From: Nemopilema nomurai
Taxonomy: Eukaryota; Cnidaria; Scyphozoa; Rhizostomeae; Rhizostomatidae
Assembly: GCA_003864495.1 (NCBI GenBank)
Contig: PEDN01001366.1
Coordinates: 248,001 to 312,000 of the forward strand
Length of the DNA stretch: 64,000 nt
Direction of reading: 5' to 3'
This document shows, one piece after another, positions 14,001 through 23,864 of the stretch (its first letter is position 1; each line of letters starts with the position of its first letter). Made by a program: the position numbers and the translations under genes. A model generated the notes under the pieces. It did not search any database. It was given only the letters and a program-made list of their open reading frames with translations, and was not told where the DNA came from.

Positions 14001-15248
14001 TCCCGTGAACACTACTGCCTACTATAAGCCTTTGTCAATATTTGCCCCCAAAAGAAATTAGCCACTGTAAAGGTCAATCAAAAGAAATGTAGAAGAAATG
14101 CAAGATGGTTTCTAGAGATCTGAAAGCAAATATAGAAGAATGACTTCATTGCTATACAAAGAAAAAGTATGAACTGATACTTTTATGCTGGATATGATTA
14201 AAGATGGAAGGAGCAATCAGGATACCTGCATATACTCAGGTTACAAACTGAGCCATTTTGCTGAAGGCTAAAGGAGCAATGACCCCACAACAGGCAAACC
14301 TTCAATGCTCCAAGGCTAAAGGAGCAATGTGGCAATTACAAAGTAGAAGACATGTTAAAGAAAATTGGCAAATTGAGAAGTAGCAGCAAGCATTTCTCAC
14401 TGTTAGTTGCCATGGACCCAATCGCCATTGCAGCATTCCGCTTCACAACCCTGTCTTCATGCAGAATGAGCTTTAGCAAATAATCAAGTGCTCCAAGGCT
14501 CAAAAGTTGCTCTTTATTCTCATCGCCTATGGAAAAGAACAGAGAAATTCACACAACAGCTTTTCATAATCGAGATTTTTTTTGGTCTCAAAAGGGCATG
14601 TCAGCAGTAGATAAGAACCAAACTACTTATCATACCGTATATAAATATATCATTTTTAAGTTAAAGCATGCAAAGCTTGGTTACAATATTCTATGCAGCT
14701 TTAAAGATCAAGTATGAGAGTTTACCTAATACCATTATCTTTTTTGTATACCTTAATGTTCAGCTGTAAATAAAACCTTGCAGACACCTACATTTTTCAG
14801 AAAACTTGAAAATGGCTTCACATGCTCTTTGAAGAACCCCTTCCTCTGGCGAAGCAAGCATCAGAACCACCGTTTGTGCTTTCTTTGTTGTAAGGTCCAG
14901 TGGGTCAAACTAAAAGACCAAACATATAAAAATGAAGCCGAGTTGTTCGACCTTCACTAAAAAGTTTTCGTGTGCCAACAGGTTTTGTCAGAACAAAATC
15001 ACTAAAAAAATTCTAACGTCATTTGAATTCTAGACTGAATCTTGTTTTCCAATGCATTGGGGTTCAACTACAACGTCGAACTTGCATACTTAGAAGGCTT
15101 CAGGGTACTTTATGATAGATTTGTACGAGCATTTCAAGCAAGGTTTTGCTCGGACCAGGCCAATAGAGACGTTTTGCAAGCTACAAAAGCGCAATGTTAC
15201 CTCGTCTTTTGGAGGAGCCTCTTGCTCCTTTCCTTTCTTCTTTCCCAT
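2048..15248 (-). CDS. ARMC3: Armadillo repeat-containing protein 3 (ARMC3), 26 coding exons
   Basis: ARMC3 is an armadillo-repeat protein of ciliated cells and sperm in animals. I rebuilt exons by homology and phase: 15201-15248, 14792-14909, 14401-14526, 13754-13822, 13381-13431, 12849-12937, 12384-12456, 11728-11817, 11232-11299, 10875-10946, 10400-10480, 10171-10201, 9546-9613, 9214-9298, 8542-8650, 7990-8099, 7405-7471, 6970-7042, 6473-6657, 5823-5991, 5257-5360, 4816-4929, 4278-4496, 3620-3782, 3000-3092, 2048-2158. They total 2586 bp, about 861 residues (human protein about 872). The start MGKKKGKEQEAPPKDE matches the vertebrate start. Exons 2-20 encode the ARM repeats (e.g. EKGGLEPLINLLS, EGIPTLIGMLK). 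The last three exons encode the EDR1/CTR1-like domain (SNVIPIGEV...YYHRALLFK; CSLVRGEYGRAWNEV; FIVDLMHSPG). The low-complexity linker exons 21-23 are least certain. Exon 23 has internal frame breaks (see the separate feature). Confidence 0.93.
2219..2231. repeat. Poly-G tract
   Basis: A run of about ten G residues, interrupted once before GG, lies 60 bp inside the last ARMC3 intron. It is low complexity with no further support for function. Confidence 0.6.
2831..2996. repeat. 52-bp tandem repeat, three copies plus partial, in last ARMC3 intron
   Basis: GCACGTGATCAAGCC recurs at 2831, 2883 and 2935, and GCACGTGAT again at 2987, an exact 52-bp period. Each unit contains CACGTG and GGGCATGTAAGCAAATT. 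The partial fourth unit touches the splice donor of ARMC3 exon 25 (exon ends at 3000), so the first bases of the intron are repeat sequence. Confidence 0.85.
4278..4496 (-). pseudogene. ARMC3: ARMC3 exon 23 with apparent frameshifts
   Basis: Splice phases demand that this 219-bp exon starts and ends in one frame. The start of that frame is open, and its end encodes EIFLETTRNQIEALAK, which joins perfectly to FVSSKMGG in the next exon. The middle of the same frame holds four TGA codons. The conserved W-x-P-P motif (IQWHPPFDEKLSKHIEH) lies in the +1 frame. At least one single-base change, near the AAAA run at about 4334-4337, is needed to rejoin the frames. A second is needed upstream unless a weaker acceptor near 4484 is used. 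Either the assembly has indel errors here or the exon is decaying. The remaining exons are intact, so the gene as a whole does not look dead. Confidence 0.6.
7540..7870. repeat. GGAT/GAATT-rich degenerate simple-repeat tract in ARMC3 intron
   Basis: The stretch consists of irregular units such as GGATGGAT and TTGAATTGGACTGA, repeated for about 330 bp between ARMC3 exons 16 and 17. It has no coding potential. Confidence 0.75.
9920..10020. repeat. CAGTCGATCAACCATCT minisatellite in ARMC3 intron
   Basis: A 17-bp unit (CAGTCGATCAACCATCT and variants) is repeated about five to six times with increasing divergence, in the intron between exons 12 and 13. Confidence 0.7.
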
Positions 15249-15430
15249 TTTAATTAAGTTTTTCAAGAGGACTTTCAAAGTGACATCAAAAAGTTCGCAG
15301 AGTTCATAGAAGCAACCGTGATCATTTGATTCTCTCTTGGACGGTTGCCATGGCGGCTAACAAGCCTCATAGTGAAAACGAGGTACCAAATTTGTCAGCT
15401 CTAAATTAATTCTTGTTTATTCTCAAAAAG

Positions 15431-15562
15431 TACATATGGATAACACAAACAATGACCAAAGACTTTAAAGATATGCAGTTAGATGGATGGAATGAAGCTG
15501 AAAGAGCGGTGCAGGATCGAGTGTTGTGGCGAAGAACAGTCAAACGAAGCCTGAGAAACTAA
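15431..15562 (+). mobile_element. Fossil C-terminus of a non-LTR retrotransposon ORF
   Basis: A 43-codon plus-strand ORF ends in a stop at 15560-15562 and reads TKDFKDMQLDGWNEAERAVQ followed by DRVLWRR. The pattern (T.KDF..M....W.EAE..AQDR..WR) is the familiar tail of LINE-type reverse transcriptase proteins. No reverse transcriptase domain precedes it, so it is a 5'-truncated remnant, as expected for LINE insertions. It lies about 180 bp upstream of the ARMC3 start, on the opposite strand. Confidence 0.6.
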
Positions 15563-16067
15563 CTTTTTTTCACTATTTGATGTACACAATGTTGTAAATA
15601 CAACGGAATGTGTGATTATATATTTATTCTCAATGTCTCAGGGATTCGTAAGAACTTCAGAAATATAATGGGTACTTCGGAGAAAAAGTCCGATAAATAA
15701 CAACATTCAGATAACCAAATCTTGGACCAAGAAAATCTGGCTGGCAAGAGACTGAACTGATGTATAAAATAGAAGGGGTTGCTATTAAATTTTACTTCAA
15801 TGGAACAAGTAAAGCAAAACTCGGTTAGCAATGAAATTTAATTTTTTCATTAGCATCAAAAGAGATGCAAAAGTGCCTGCTTTTGACATTCTCATTCCCA
15901 AAGCATTATAAAACAAATTCTGATTCAAGCAAGAAAGGTTGACCTTCCATATCAACGATGATGTGCAATTTCGAAGTTTAAGAAAACAAAAAATTACCAT
16001 TGAAAAAGAGAATGCTAAGTATCAAAGAATAATGTAAATCTGGAGACTTCACCATTATCTCGCTCTG

Positions 16068-16241
16068 TTACCATAGATCCTTCTTTGCTGCAAAAAGGGG
16101 TTCAATCCATTTGCCCGAAAAGAACCCGCTATCTTTTACCTGAGCTGCTAAGTCAACTGAAGAAGCTGACAATAGCGTATCTGCTTCCAAAATAAGGAAC
16201 GCAAGGACAAGCTTTGCAAGTCGCCATGAAATCGCAAGCAT
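16068..16241 (-). CDS. Possible small secreted peptide ORF (57 aa), unrecognised
   Basis: ATG at 16241 opens a 57-codon ORF that stops at 16068. The first 28 or so residues (MLAISWRLAKLVLAFLILEA, then a small-residue stretch ending SASS) look like a signal peptide with a plausible cleavage site. The rest is short, without cysteines, and ends FAAKKDLW. An alternative 52-bp intron (GTAAAAG...TTTTTGCAG) would give a different, 44-residue product, but it is shorter than the other introns here. No homologue is recognised. Position and length could be chance. Confidence 0.2.
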   Translation of the reverse strand: MLAISWRLAKLVLAFLILEADTLLSASSVDLAAQVKDSGFFSGKWIEPLFAAKKDLW

Positions 16242-18634
16242 CTAAATACGGGTTTCAGCGTTTCTTAGTCGGCAATAGTATCTCGAGTTTAATGTTTTGA
16301 AAGCAAACAAGCGCCTTTGAAACTTAACAGAAACTTTTGCATTCTAGCAACCAATGAGATAAATTTTTGACAAAGTCAAGTGGACACCTTGAAATAAAAT
16401 TTAGGTACGATAAAATAACTCTAGCTAGTGGATTAACATTTCTTTCAAATAAAGTCAAGTACTGCTTTTGAATTGTTTCGTGAAAGAGGAAAGAATGCAG
16501 TGATTGGATTACAAAGGAAAGGAAGATTTTGTGGGCTATATCTCAAGCTGTCTGAATCTTTTAGCCACAGGCTTATATTTTGGCTTCAACGTTATTCATG
16601 AAAACATTAATTAGTTTGCATGCATACGCAGCAATTAACCTGAAATAAGTACAACTTAATGATTAATTGATAAAGCAGTTTGTTTTACTTTTTCTTTAAA
16701 AATTCAATGTTCCCCAGGAGAGGTAATAATTTAGAATATCCAATTGAAACTGTCGCGTAAGGAATCATTTTGTGCTTTAATGAACACACTTTGAGGTCAA
16801 CAACAATCACAATTGACTATTAGCGCAGCCTGACACCTGAAAATGAAGAGCCTAGCTTTCGCGCGTGGCAGAGGCGATAACTATATGACCTGGAAAATAA
16901 AGATTGCTGCTTGCCTGGTCGAAGTGTAAGCAGAGCCTCTTGCGCTCGTCGAATTTGGAGAGTGATGACTGTTGCTGCTGTTGTTGCTGTCATTCTGAAG
17001 TTCACGTTTAATGCGACCATTGGAGAACTGGCCTTCTTAGGGTATATTTTGCATCTATCTTTTCAATGTCAGAACTAATGGATCGGTGGAGATCTAGTCT
17101 TTGACTTGGTAATTAAAAGATTTGCTCAATAAAAATGCTCAATGAAGATGTGAGCTGAGTGTTACTATCAAATTCTCAACAGTGAACCAATGAAACTTGA
17201 AATACGTAAACCTACTTGCCTACTTACGTTTCAACTTACTTATCATAACTTTTGCATTTATAAACATGATACTTTTTCATTTATAAACATGATACTTTCA
17301 ACATCAAACATTCAAGAGCTTTGCAAATAGGTATCAATTGCTTCACACATTATGAGATTATATAAAACCAAAAAGTCACCTTCAAATTGGCTTGCTTAAT
17401 ATTTCTATAAGCTATACACTTTAATTTATTTGCATAAAACAACTTTCTGCTACCATTGCTTGTTTCGGCAATAGTTTTGAAAGAGACCTTTTTCCAGTTG
17501 CTTTCAATAACGGCTATACATTGCCCCTCCTCAAATAGCTATATCATTTCTACGGATCTGGGGATGGGGCACTGTAGTGCAGATGGCATTGACTCATATC
17601 ACAAAACCACGTATTAACTGAGTGTGTGGAAGACTAGGTATAGCTTACAAGAGACCGGCCTGCATGAATTAAGAACCGGCCCAGAGTGAGTGCAGTAGGG
17701 CCAACTGTTAGCAAAAAGCCGTCTCACTTTGAAACAGTAAAAATCTATACGGTTCGCCTTTCCGTTACAATAAACCGGTTCCATTTCAGAACCGTACTGA
17801 GATGAGTGTGATCATGCTTGCTATTTAAACGAGAATACTCGGTACGGTTTCAAATGGGCTGTTCGTGGTACAGACAGAGAACCGGATGGAATTCTGTCTG
17901 GGCTGCTCGGACCATCACCTAATGATTGCAGCTTCATTAATTGGACGTGGGGGTATTTCAGCAAACTGAACAGTAACGTTGTAAAAGAAGTTATCGATTA
18001 TGTCCGTAAAGGTATCTTCTTAAAATACCTATGGAGTGATATTGTAAGCATATTGTAACTATGGTAAAAATACAAAAGGTCATACCGAGTACTTTGAGGG
18101 CGGTCTCAGCATAATGGCGGCTAAGTTATTCCTGGACTTGGTCGAAGGGAAACAGTTGCTGCAGCCAAACTCCTGGCAACTCGATTTCAGCGTAGAAGTG
18201 GCTAATTAGACTAATCAGACGTGAGATGTCGACGTGTATTTGAAGTCATACTTCTTGAGGATGTGCGACAAACAGAAACACGATACCCAATGATATGAAC
18301 TGGTAATTGAAGCACCAGTTGATGTCTTGAAAAGTGATTCCAATGTGACCTTGACAAGGCTGTCTTTGAGATGATTTTGTCGCGGGCAGCGTTAGGACTA
18401 ATTCAACGCCCAGGGCTGCCTAGAGGTCTTACTTTTTGATAATTTTCTAATGCCATCTCCTTGAGAAGTGATGATAATGGTTAGGCCGAATGAAAAATTC
18501 ATGAAAAGGCCTTGCGTGATCGCGGAAATTTGTTCATCTAACTGGATTAGAAGGCTCGTTAATAACCAAAGCGCACGCGAGGTAGCAGAATCAACCTGCA
18601 AACCTGTTCAGGAGTATTTAATCTACAGGACCAA
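16242..18634. other. Intergenic stretch, no firm features
   Basis: A minus-strand piece at about 16890-17030 can be read as an Asn/Ser-rich exon (NGRIKRELQNDSNN) but has no recognisable family. The AACCGG/GGTTC-rich patch at 17640-17890 looks repeat-derived. I cannot assign any gene. Confidence 0.4.
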
Positions 18635-18639
18635 GGCCT

Positions 18640-18908
18640 TTGATAGACAGCTACTTCAAGGTAGAACAATTTCAGGCAACACACCAAAAGACAGCTATTT
18701 GAAGGTAGAAGAACTTCAAGGACTACACCAAAAGACAGCTATTTGAAGGTAGAAGAACTTCAAGGACTAAACCAAAAGACAGCTATTTGAAGGTAGAAGA
18801 ATTTCAAGGACTACACCAAAAGAGAGCTATTTTAAGGTAGAACAATTTCAGGCATCACACCAAAAAAGAGCTATTTGAAGGTAGAACAATTTCAAGGACT
18901 ACACCAAA
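18640..18908. repeat. 44-bp tandem repeat, six copies
   Basis: ACAGCTATTT or AGAGCTATTT recurs at 18647, 18691, 18735, 18779, 18823 and 18867, a strict 44-bp period. The unit also contains GAAGGTAGAA and TTTCAAGGACTACACCAAAA. Because 44 is not a multiple of 3, it cannot encode a repeated protein in one frame. Confidence 0.9.
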
Positions 18909-20452
18909 GCTTTTGTGTCCAGACGCCATAAGTCATTTCATTGGTTGAACATTGATTCGCCTCCTTAGGCCGCCTTTGGTGCTGTACTTGTGTTGGCTCC
19001 TTTATGTGATACCTTGGACTGAGTTACCTTAGCTCATTTGATACATTGCCCGTCTTAACTCCTGCTTTTCAATTCCAAAAGAACAATTCAGAGCGCCGAG
19101 TATTGAGGAGCATGGGACCAATGGGAGAGCCTTGCGGAACACTCGAGTTGTTCATTGAGTGTTCATGCATTTACATGGATATGAACATTTTAAATATGTT
19201 TCAACTCAAAAGACCTGCATTTCTATGTTAACGTAATGGCATCGTTTGAAAACATGGGAAATCTTGACCACGTGAGGAGATTAATTATTCGTGGTTAAGA
19301 ATAAGCCTAACTTTATATTCACGATGGGCTTCTCTCCGGTCCGATTCAGAGTTGATCTTTACATCCAATTAAACACAGATTGTTCAAAACAGCAACACTT
19401 ACTGATGGACGAAAACAAAACAGTTTCCTGTGTTGTTTGGGGAAAAAAGCATTTTGGCTTCCCATGCCGTCAAATTATTTATTTGTACCATAAGCTACAG
19501 GATTTTTTACGAAGAATCATAGAGAGTGCGGGTAGCATAAATCTTCAAACACGTGAAAAAATATTCGGCTATGCCTAAAACTTTTTATAATAATTTTCAA
19601 ACCAACGCTTCTTCAACCCAGCAGGGGACGCTATATCTCATACTCAGTTAAAAAGGTTGTTTCATAGTAAACAAAATTCGCCTAGATCTTTTTCTATCAG
19701 GGATACCTTAGGGACGTTAGGAAGTGGGCCTAAAAACTTTAGTCGCGGACAATAAACATTTTTAACCAGCTACAACGTCCTGGCACTTTTCTCGGCAAAA
19801 TTGCAACGCGCTTTCTGAATGCAAGTTGTTTCGGCTGGTAAATAACGTTGCTTCAAACAGTCATATTTGAAGAGAAGATTGTTGTGGCCATGAAGCCATG
19901 AAGTGCGGACTGTTTGCTTGGAATCAAATCACGACGTTTGAGAAGGATAATAGAAAGACAAGTCTGAATAACGCATTGAAATTGTTAATTCCAAGGCAAG
20001 ATGAAAAGTATATGCATGAATTGGCTAAATAACCTAAGGCCTAAATTCACAAAAATAAGAAGGTCTACAAAAGTGCAAAATTAGGGGGAGAAGGGGGAGG
20101 GGTTCCAATAATGACAGTTTAACTCGAAGGGGCGGGATGCCTTCACTTTGTAGGAGCGACATGTCTTCATTTCAATGTTGCCACATATAACAAACTAAGA
20201 ACATTTTTAGGGAATAAAAAATTCTTGGGCCTTGAAAAATAGATGAAATGGTAGCAACATAACAGCAACGTGAATAATAAAGCAGTTACTATAGTGTTTT
20301 CTCTGGCTAAAAAATGCTCCAAACAACACAACAATGGATGGGAGATTACTGATTGTCTTATATTGTATTTGGAAAGCAGAACTCACTCGATAATATACGT
20401 GAATTCAATAAAACATAATATAAAGCTAAAATTATGACTATAATTTTAAACT
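18909..20452. other. Intergenic stretch downstream of the methyltransferase
   Basis: A 95-codon ORF at 19291-19578 on the plus strand has no recognised similarity and no clear splice or promoter context. Nothing else stands out. Confidence 0.4.
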
Positions 20453-23400
20453 TCAAACCCCATTAGTAGCAAGTCCGTTTGCAATATTTACGCCATTACT
20501 GTGAGGCGCCTCCGCAGGCTTCTGCGCAAAAATAGTGATGCTCTGACCTATTCGCCTGCGAGTGGCATCAGTTTCCTCATAGTATTGCTGCAATGTTCCG
20601 TCCGCTTTCATCTTTTCCACTTTGGCAGTGGCCTCCTTCAGCTCCTCGTCATCAACTAGGCCCCAAATGGAATCAATGCACCTCCATTCCGGGCTTAGTG
20701 GACCCTCGATATTTGAGTACTGCTCTTTCAGGATTAGGCAACTGTCAGGCCTCGAGATGAATGACACGTTGGTGTAACCTGCGAAGCGTGAAAAGATGTA
20801 AACAAATGGCACCAAGATGTCCTTAGGTGTGACGTCACGCTAGCATCAGGATGTTTATTAATACTTTAAGCCCAATCTCCACTAGGCGGAAAATTGTCGC
20901 GCCGCGAAAAGTAGGATCACTTTCTACTTTTCGCTAGTCGGCATTTTGCGCCGCGACAATTTCAATTAGCCAATTAGATCGCAGGAAATTTTTCCGCCTC
21001 GACAATTTTCCGCCTAGTGAAGATTGGGCCTTTGATTTCATATACCACTGATTCTTGGACTGTTAATTACAGGTGCAAAATCCTTTTCTGTTGGTTATGC
21101 ATGTAGGCAGCTGCTTTATAAAAGGACCAATTTAACTTATATGTGCAATACAACTAGCTGAAAAAATACAATTTAAAAAGACCGCTTGACTAGGTTGAAC
21201 TCATTGCAACCAAATTACACTAGGAATTGTCACATTGATTCGGCTTTTATTTAATTGGGTCTTGATAAGATCGTTAACTGAATGATAAAATCAGGTCCTT
21301 GTGGGTAATGGCGGGTTAAAGTGGGACATTATTTGATCATATTCAACCGGACCTTCATTAACTCCTAAAAGCGATAGAGGTTAAGATATATAGTCTCTTT
21401 TAACGTGGAATTTACAAGTACGTTACTTCAAAGCTGTGACTTCGTCTTATGGGCTAAAGGCATGCAAATCGGACACAAAATGAAAGTTCTTATCTCAAAA
21501 ATGAGATGAGTAAAGCTATGAAATTAGGCAAAGGTGTGCCACAACAACAACAGTTTCAACTCTGATAAATAAAAAAGGAAACTTCAGGTGTGAAACTGAA
21601 GCCACGAAACAAACCTGCTTTCCTTAGTTCTTCAAACATCATTCCTTCTGGAATGACTTTGCGCTTAAATTTTGCAGTCGCCTTTGGTATCAGGGAATAG
21701 AACCAATAGCCTTTGGCAGCTTGTTCTTCCGAGTGCATGTCGATCATGAGCACACCCCCCGGCTTCAACACTCGCAGAGCCTCTTGAATTGACTTAACGG
21801 CGTTTGGGTAGCTGAGTACGCCGCTGTCGCATTGTGTGTCGATGTGGTGGAGAACCTGACAAAGGTTTGTGGTTATCTATACTGTCACATTACTTATCAA
21901 GACACTTGACCCTTGATGTTTCTTTTGACCTGTGAACCCTAGGATTATATCAGCAGTAGAGCTGGCTAGTACAATTTTGCCTTGTAGTGATCCAACAGTT
22001 CAAATAACATACTTTACACGGCATAGCGACCAGGCGGCCCTTTACTGCTGGTGTAGTGATAAGGTTCACAGGTCAAAAGATATAGTTCAAAGGGGTCAAA
22101 GGACATATCAAGGGTCACGTGTATTGATATTTGGTGTGATTTGGTGGTGGCGTTGAACAGGTGTTTGTTCAGCAATTAATCCTCCGTACACGCCAGCAAA
22201 TTTGCAAAGAAAGGATATAACTCCATTTTAAATCCCACAGACTATGCAGGGGTTTGAAAGGAGCAATCTATCATGGTTAAATCTGAGGCTGGTACTCCAA
22301 TGGCTAGCCAATTCCTAAGACAGATCTATCGATTGCGCGTATAGTGATTATATTCTCGTACAAAGCGATTTTCGAATGCTGACAATCTTTGTGCTTCATT
22401 GCTAAAATTGGCTAATCCTCTACTAAACAGATGTTTGTTCTAGCGAATCGTCGCAGTGAACTTCCAAGCCTGTGTGTAAACTGGCAAGCCTTTTTTTGTT
22501 CTTGTTCAAAATTGTAGGTTGAAAACACATTGAAAATCCACCGTAAACAACATACATTCTGACCGAAGTCTCCATGTCTTGCATGGTACTCTAAACGATA
22601 ATTTGATGGTTCAAAGCTCTCTCTGGAGTAAACATGAACGATAAAAATCATCAAGAGAGCTACAGATTTCTACATGAGACTTAACAAAGAATGAAAAATG
22701 CATCTAAGCTCCATCAATGAATGCGCGTCAATTTCTGAACGTAAAAGCCTTGGATAAGCACTACTCTTAAGTAAGCATTAACAACGAAAAATGGGTCGTG
22801 TAAACAATTTCTCATTGAATGATGGTGAATAACATTACCTGCATGAACATAACCAGGTCAAACTTGTTATCTTCAAATGGTAGAGTGGGCAGAAAATGCT
22901 TTTCTATGTCCAAAATCTTCTTCGACTCGATGTATTTCTGCAACTTGGCACGTGACTGCTTCAACATCCCTTCAGAGCCATCAATCATGTTGATTTTACC
23001 CACGCCAGCTTCTAACAGGACCTTGCTGTAGTTGCCAGTACCACACCCAGCATCCAGAAGGTGGACCTGGAATACAAACAAACAACCAAAACAATAAACT
23101 TCTCAGCCACATAATTTAATACTTTTGAACTATGTATTGAATGTTTTTAATGTTAAAAATACTTGCTTTGGAAACCAAAAATATCAGATTATTAGCATGC
23201 TAAATTGAGTAGCTGTCTCCAGTTACCAAAGCGTCTTAGCAGTAGATCTGCATAATAATAATAATGGAAACATTTCATTTTCAATTCAACTTAAACTACA
23301 ATCACAAATTTCATTATTACAAGGTAATTTGCAATTGGCTAGCCTGGTTTAATAACAATAATAATAATAAACGAATGTTTTACAGGAATAGCCTATCAGT

Positions 23401-23864
23401 ATGACAAGCGTACTGTTATCATTAGGGTCCTGTGCGTAAGGAAATATACAGACTAAAAGGATTAAATTAAGGTAGCGATCATGTGCTTGCGTTCTGAATA
23501 AAACCCTAGCGTCTAATTTTATTGCTGGAATAGGAATGTTGTTGTAAACATGCACAGCAGTCACAGAAAAAATTTTACGACCAAATTCAGTTTTCATCTT
23601 TTCATCAATGATAAATTCTTAAATTGTAGGACAGAAATGAAATGAACATAGTATTCCTAGTTGTCACTGTTCCATAAATTGAGGTTGTCACTGCTCATCA
23701 GAAACTCCTTGTGAATCTCTTGAAGCATCAATACAAAAACTGACCTGTTCTAAGGGTTTCTTTAAATAACCCTGCAGCATGGCAATCTGAACATCTGCCC
23801 CTGATGGATATCGTCCAAGGTCATAATTATCTGATGCCTTCTCGTAATTGTTGTAACAGCTCAT
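20453..23864 (-). CDS. Class I SAM-dependent methyltransferase, four exons, substrate unknown
   Basis: Exons 23745-23864, 22839-23066, 21615-21855 and 20453-20778 splice in phase to a 304-residue protein. Residues 42-50 are HLLDAGCGTG, the SAM-binding motif I. MIDGSEGML gives the acidic residue at the end of strand beta2. FEDNKFDLVMFMQVLHHID is motif II/post-I, and ALRVLKPGGVLMID is motif III. This is the Methyltransf_11 type, which acts on small molecules, lipids or proteins and is not diagnostic by itself. The start MSCYNNYEKASDNYDLGRYP is typical of the N-terminal lid in this family. The C-terminal half (SPEWRCIDSIWGLVDDEEL) is intact. Introns carry two foldback elements. I do not recognise a named orthologue. 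Confidence 0.88.
20870..21029. mobile_element. 160-bp MITE-like foldback element in methyltransferase intron 3
   Basis: The termini GCCCAATCTCCACTAGGCGG and its near-exact inverse at 21006-21029 form terminal inverted repeats of about 30 bp. The interior is also palindromic: AAATTGTCGCGCCGCG pairs with CGCCGCGACAATTT, and AAAAGTAG pairs with CTACTTTT. Flanks CTTTAA and CTTTGA may be a decayed target-site duplication. There is no coding capacity, so it is non-autonomous. Confidence 0.75.
21901..22122. mobile_element. About 220-bp foldback element in methyltransferase intron 2
   Basis: The left arm (ACACTTGACCCTTGATGT ... TTTTGACCTGTGAACCCT, 21902-21940) is inverted at 22061-22121 (AAGGTTCACAGGTCAAAA ... 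CAAGGGTCACGTGT). The right arm is about 20 bp longer through internal insertion. This fits a decayed MITE or foldback transposon. Confidence 0.65.

Noticed and set aside
15352..15384. Plus-strand ATGGCGGCTAAC considered as the start of a divergent gene
   Set aside because: Only 11 codons precede a possible donor, and the next open frame belongs to the LINE remnant, so a spliced gene is not supported.
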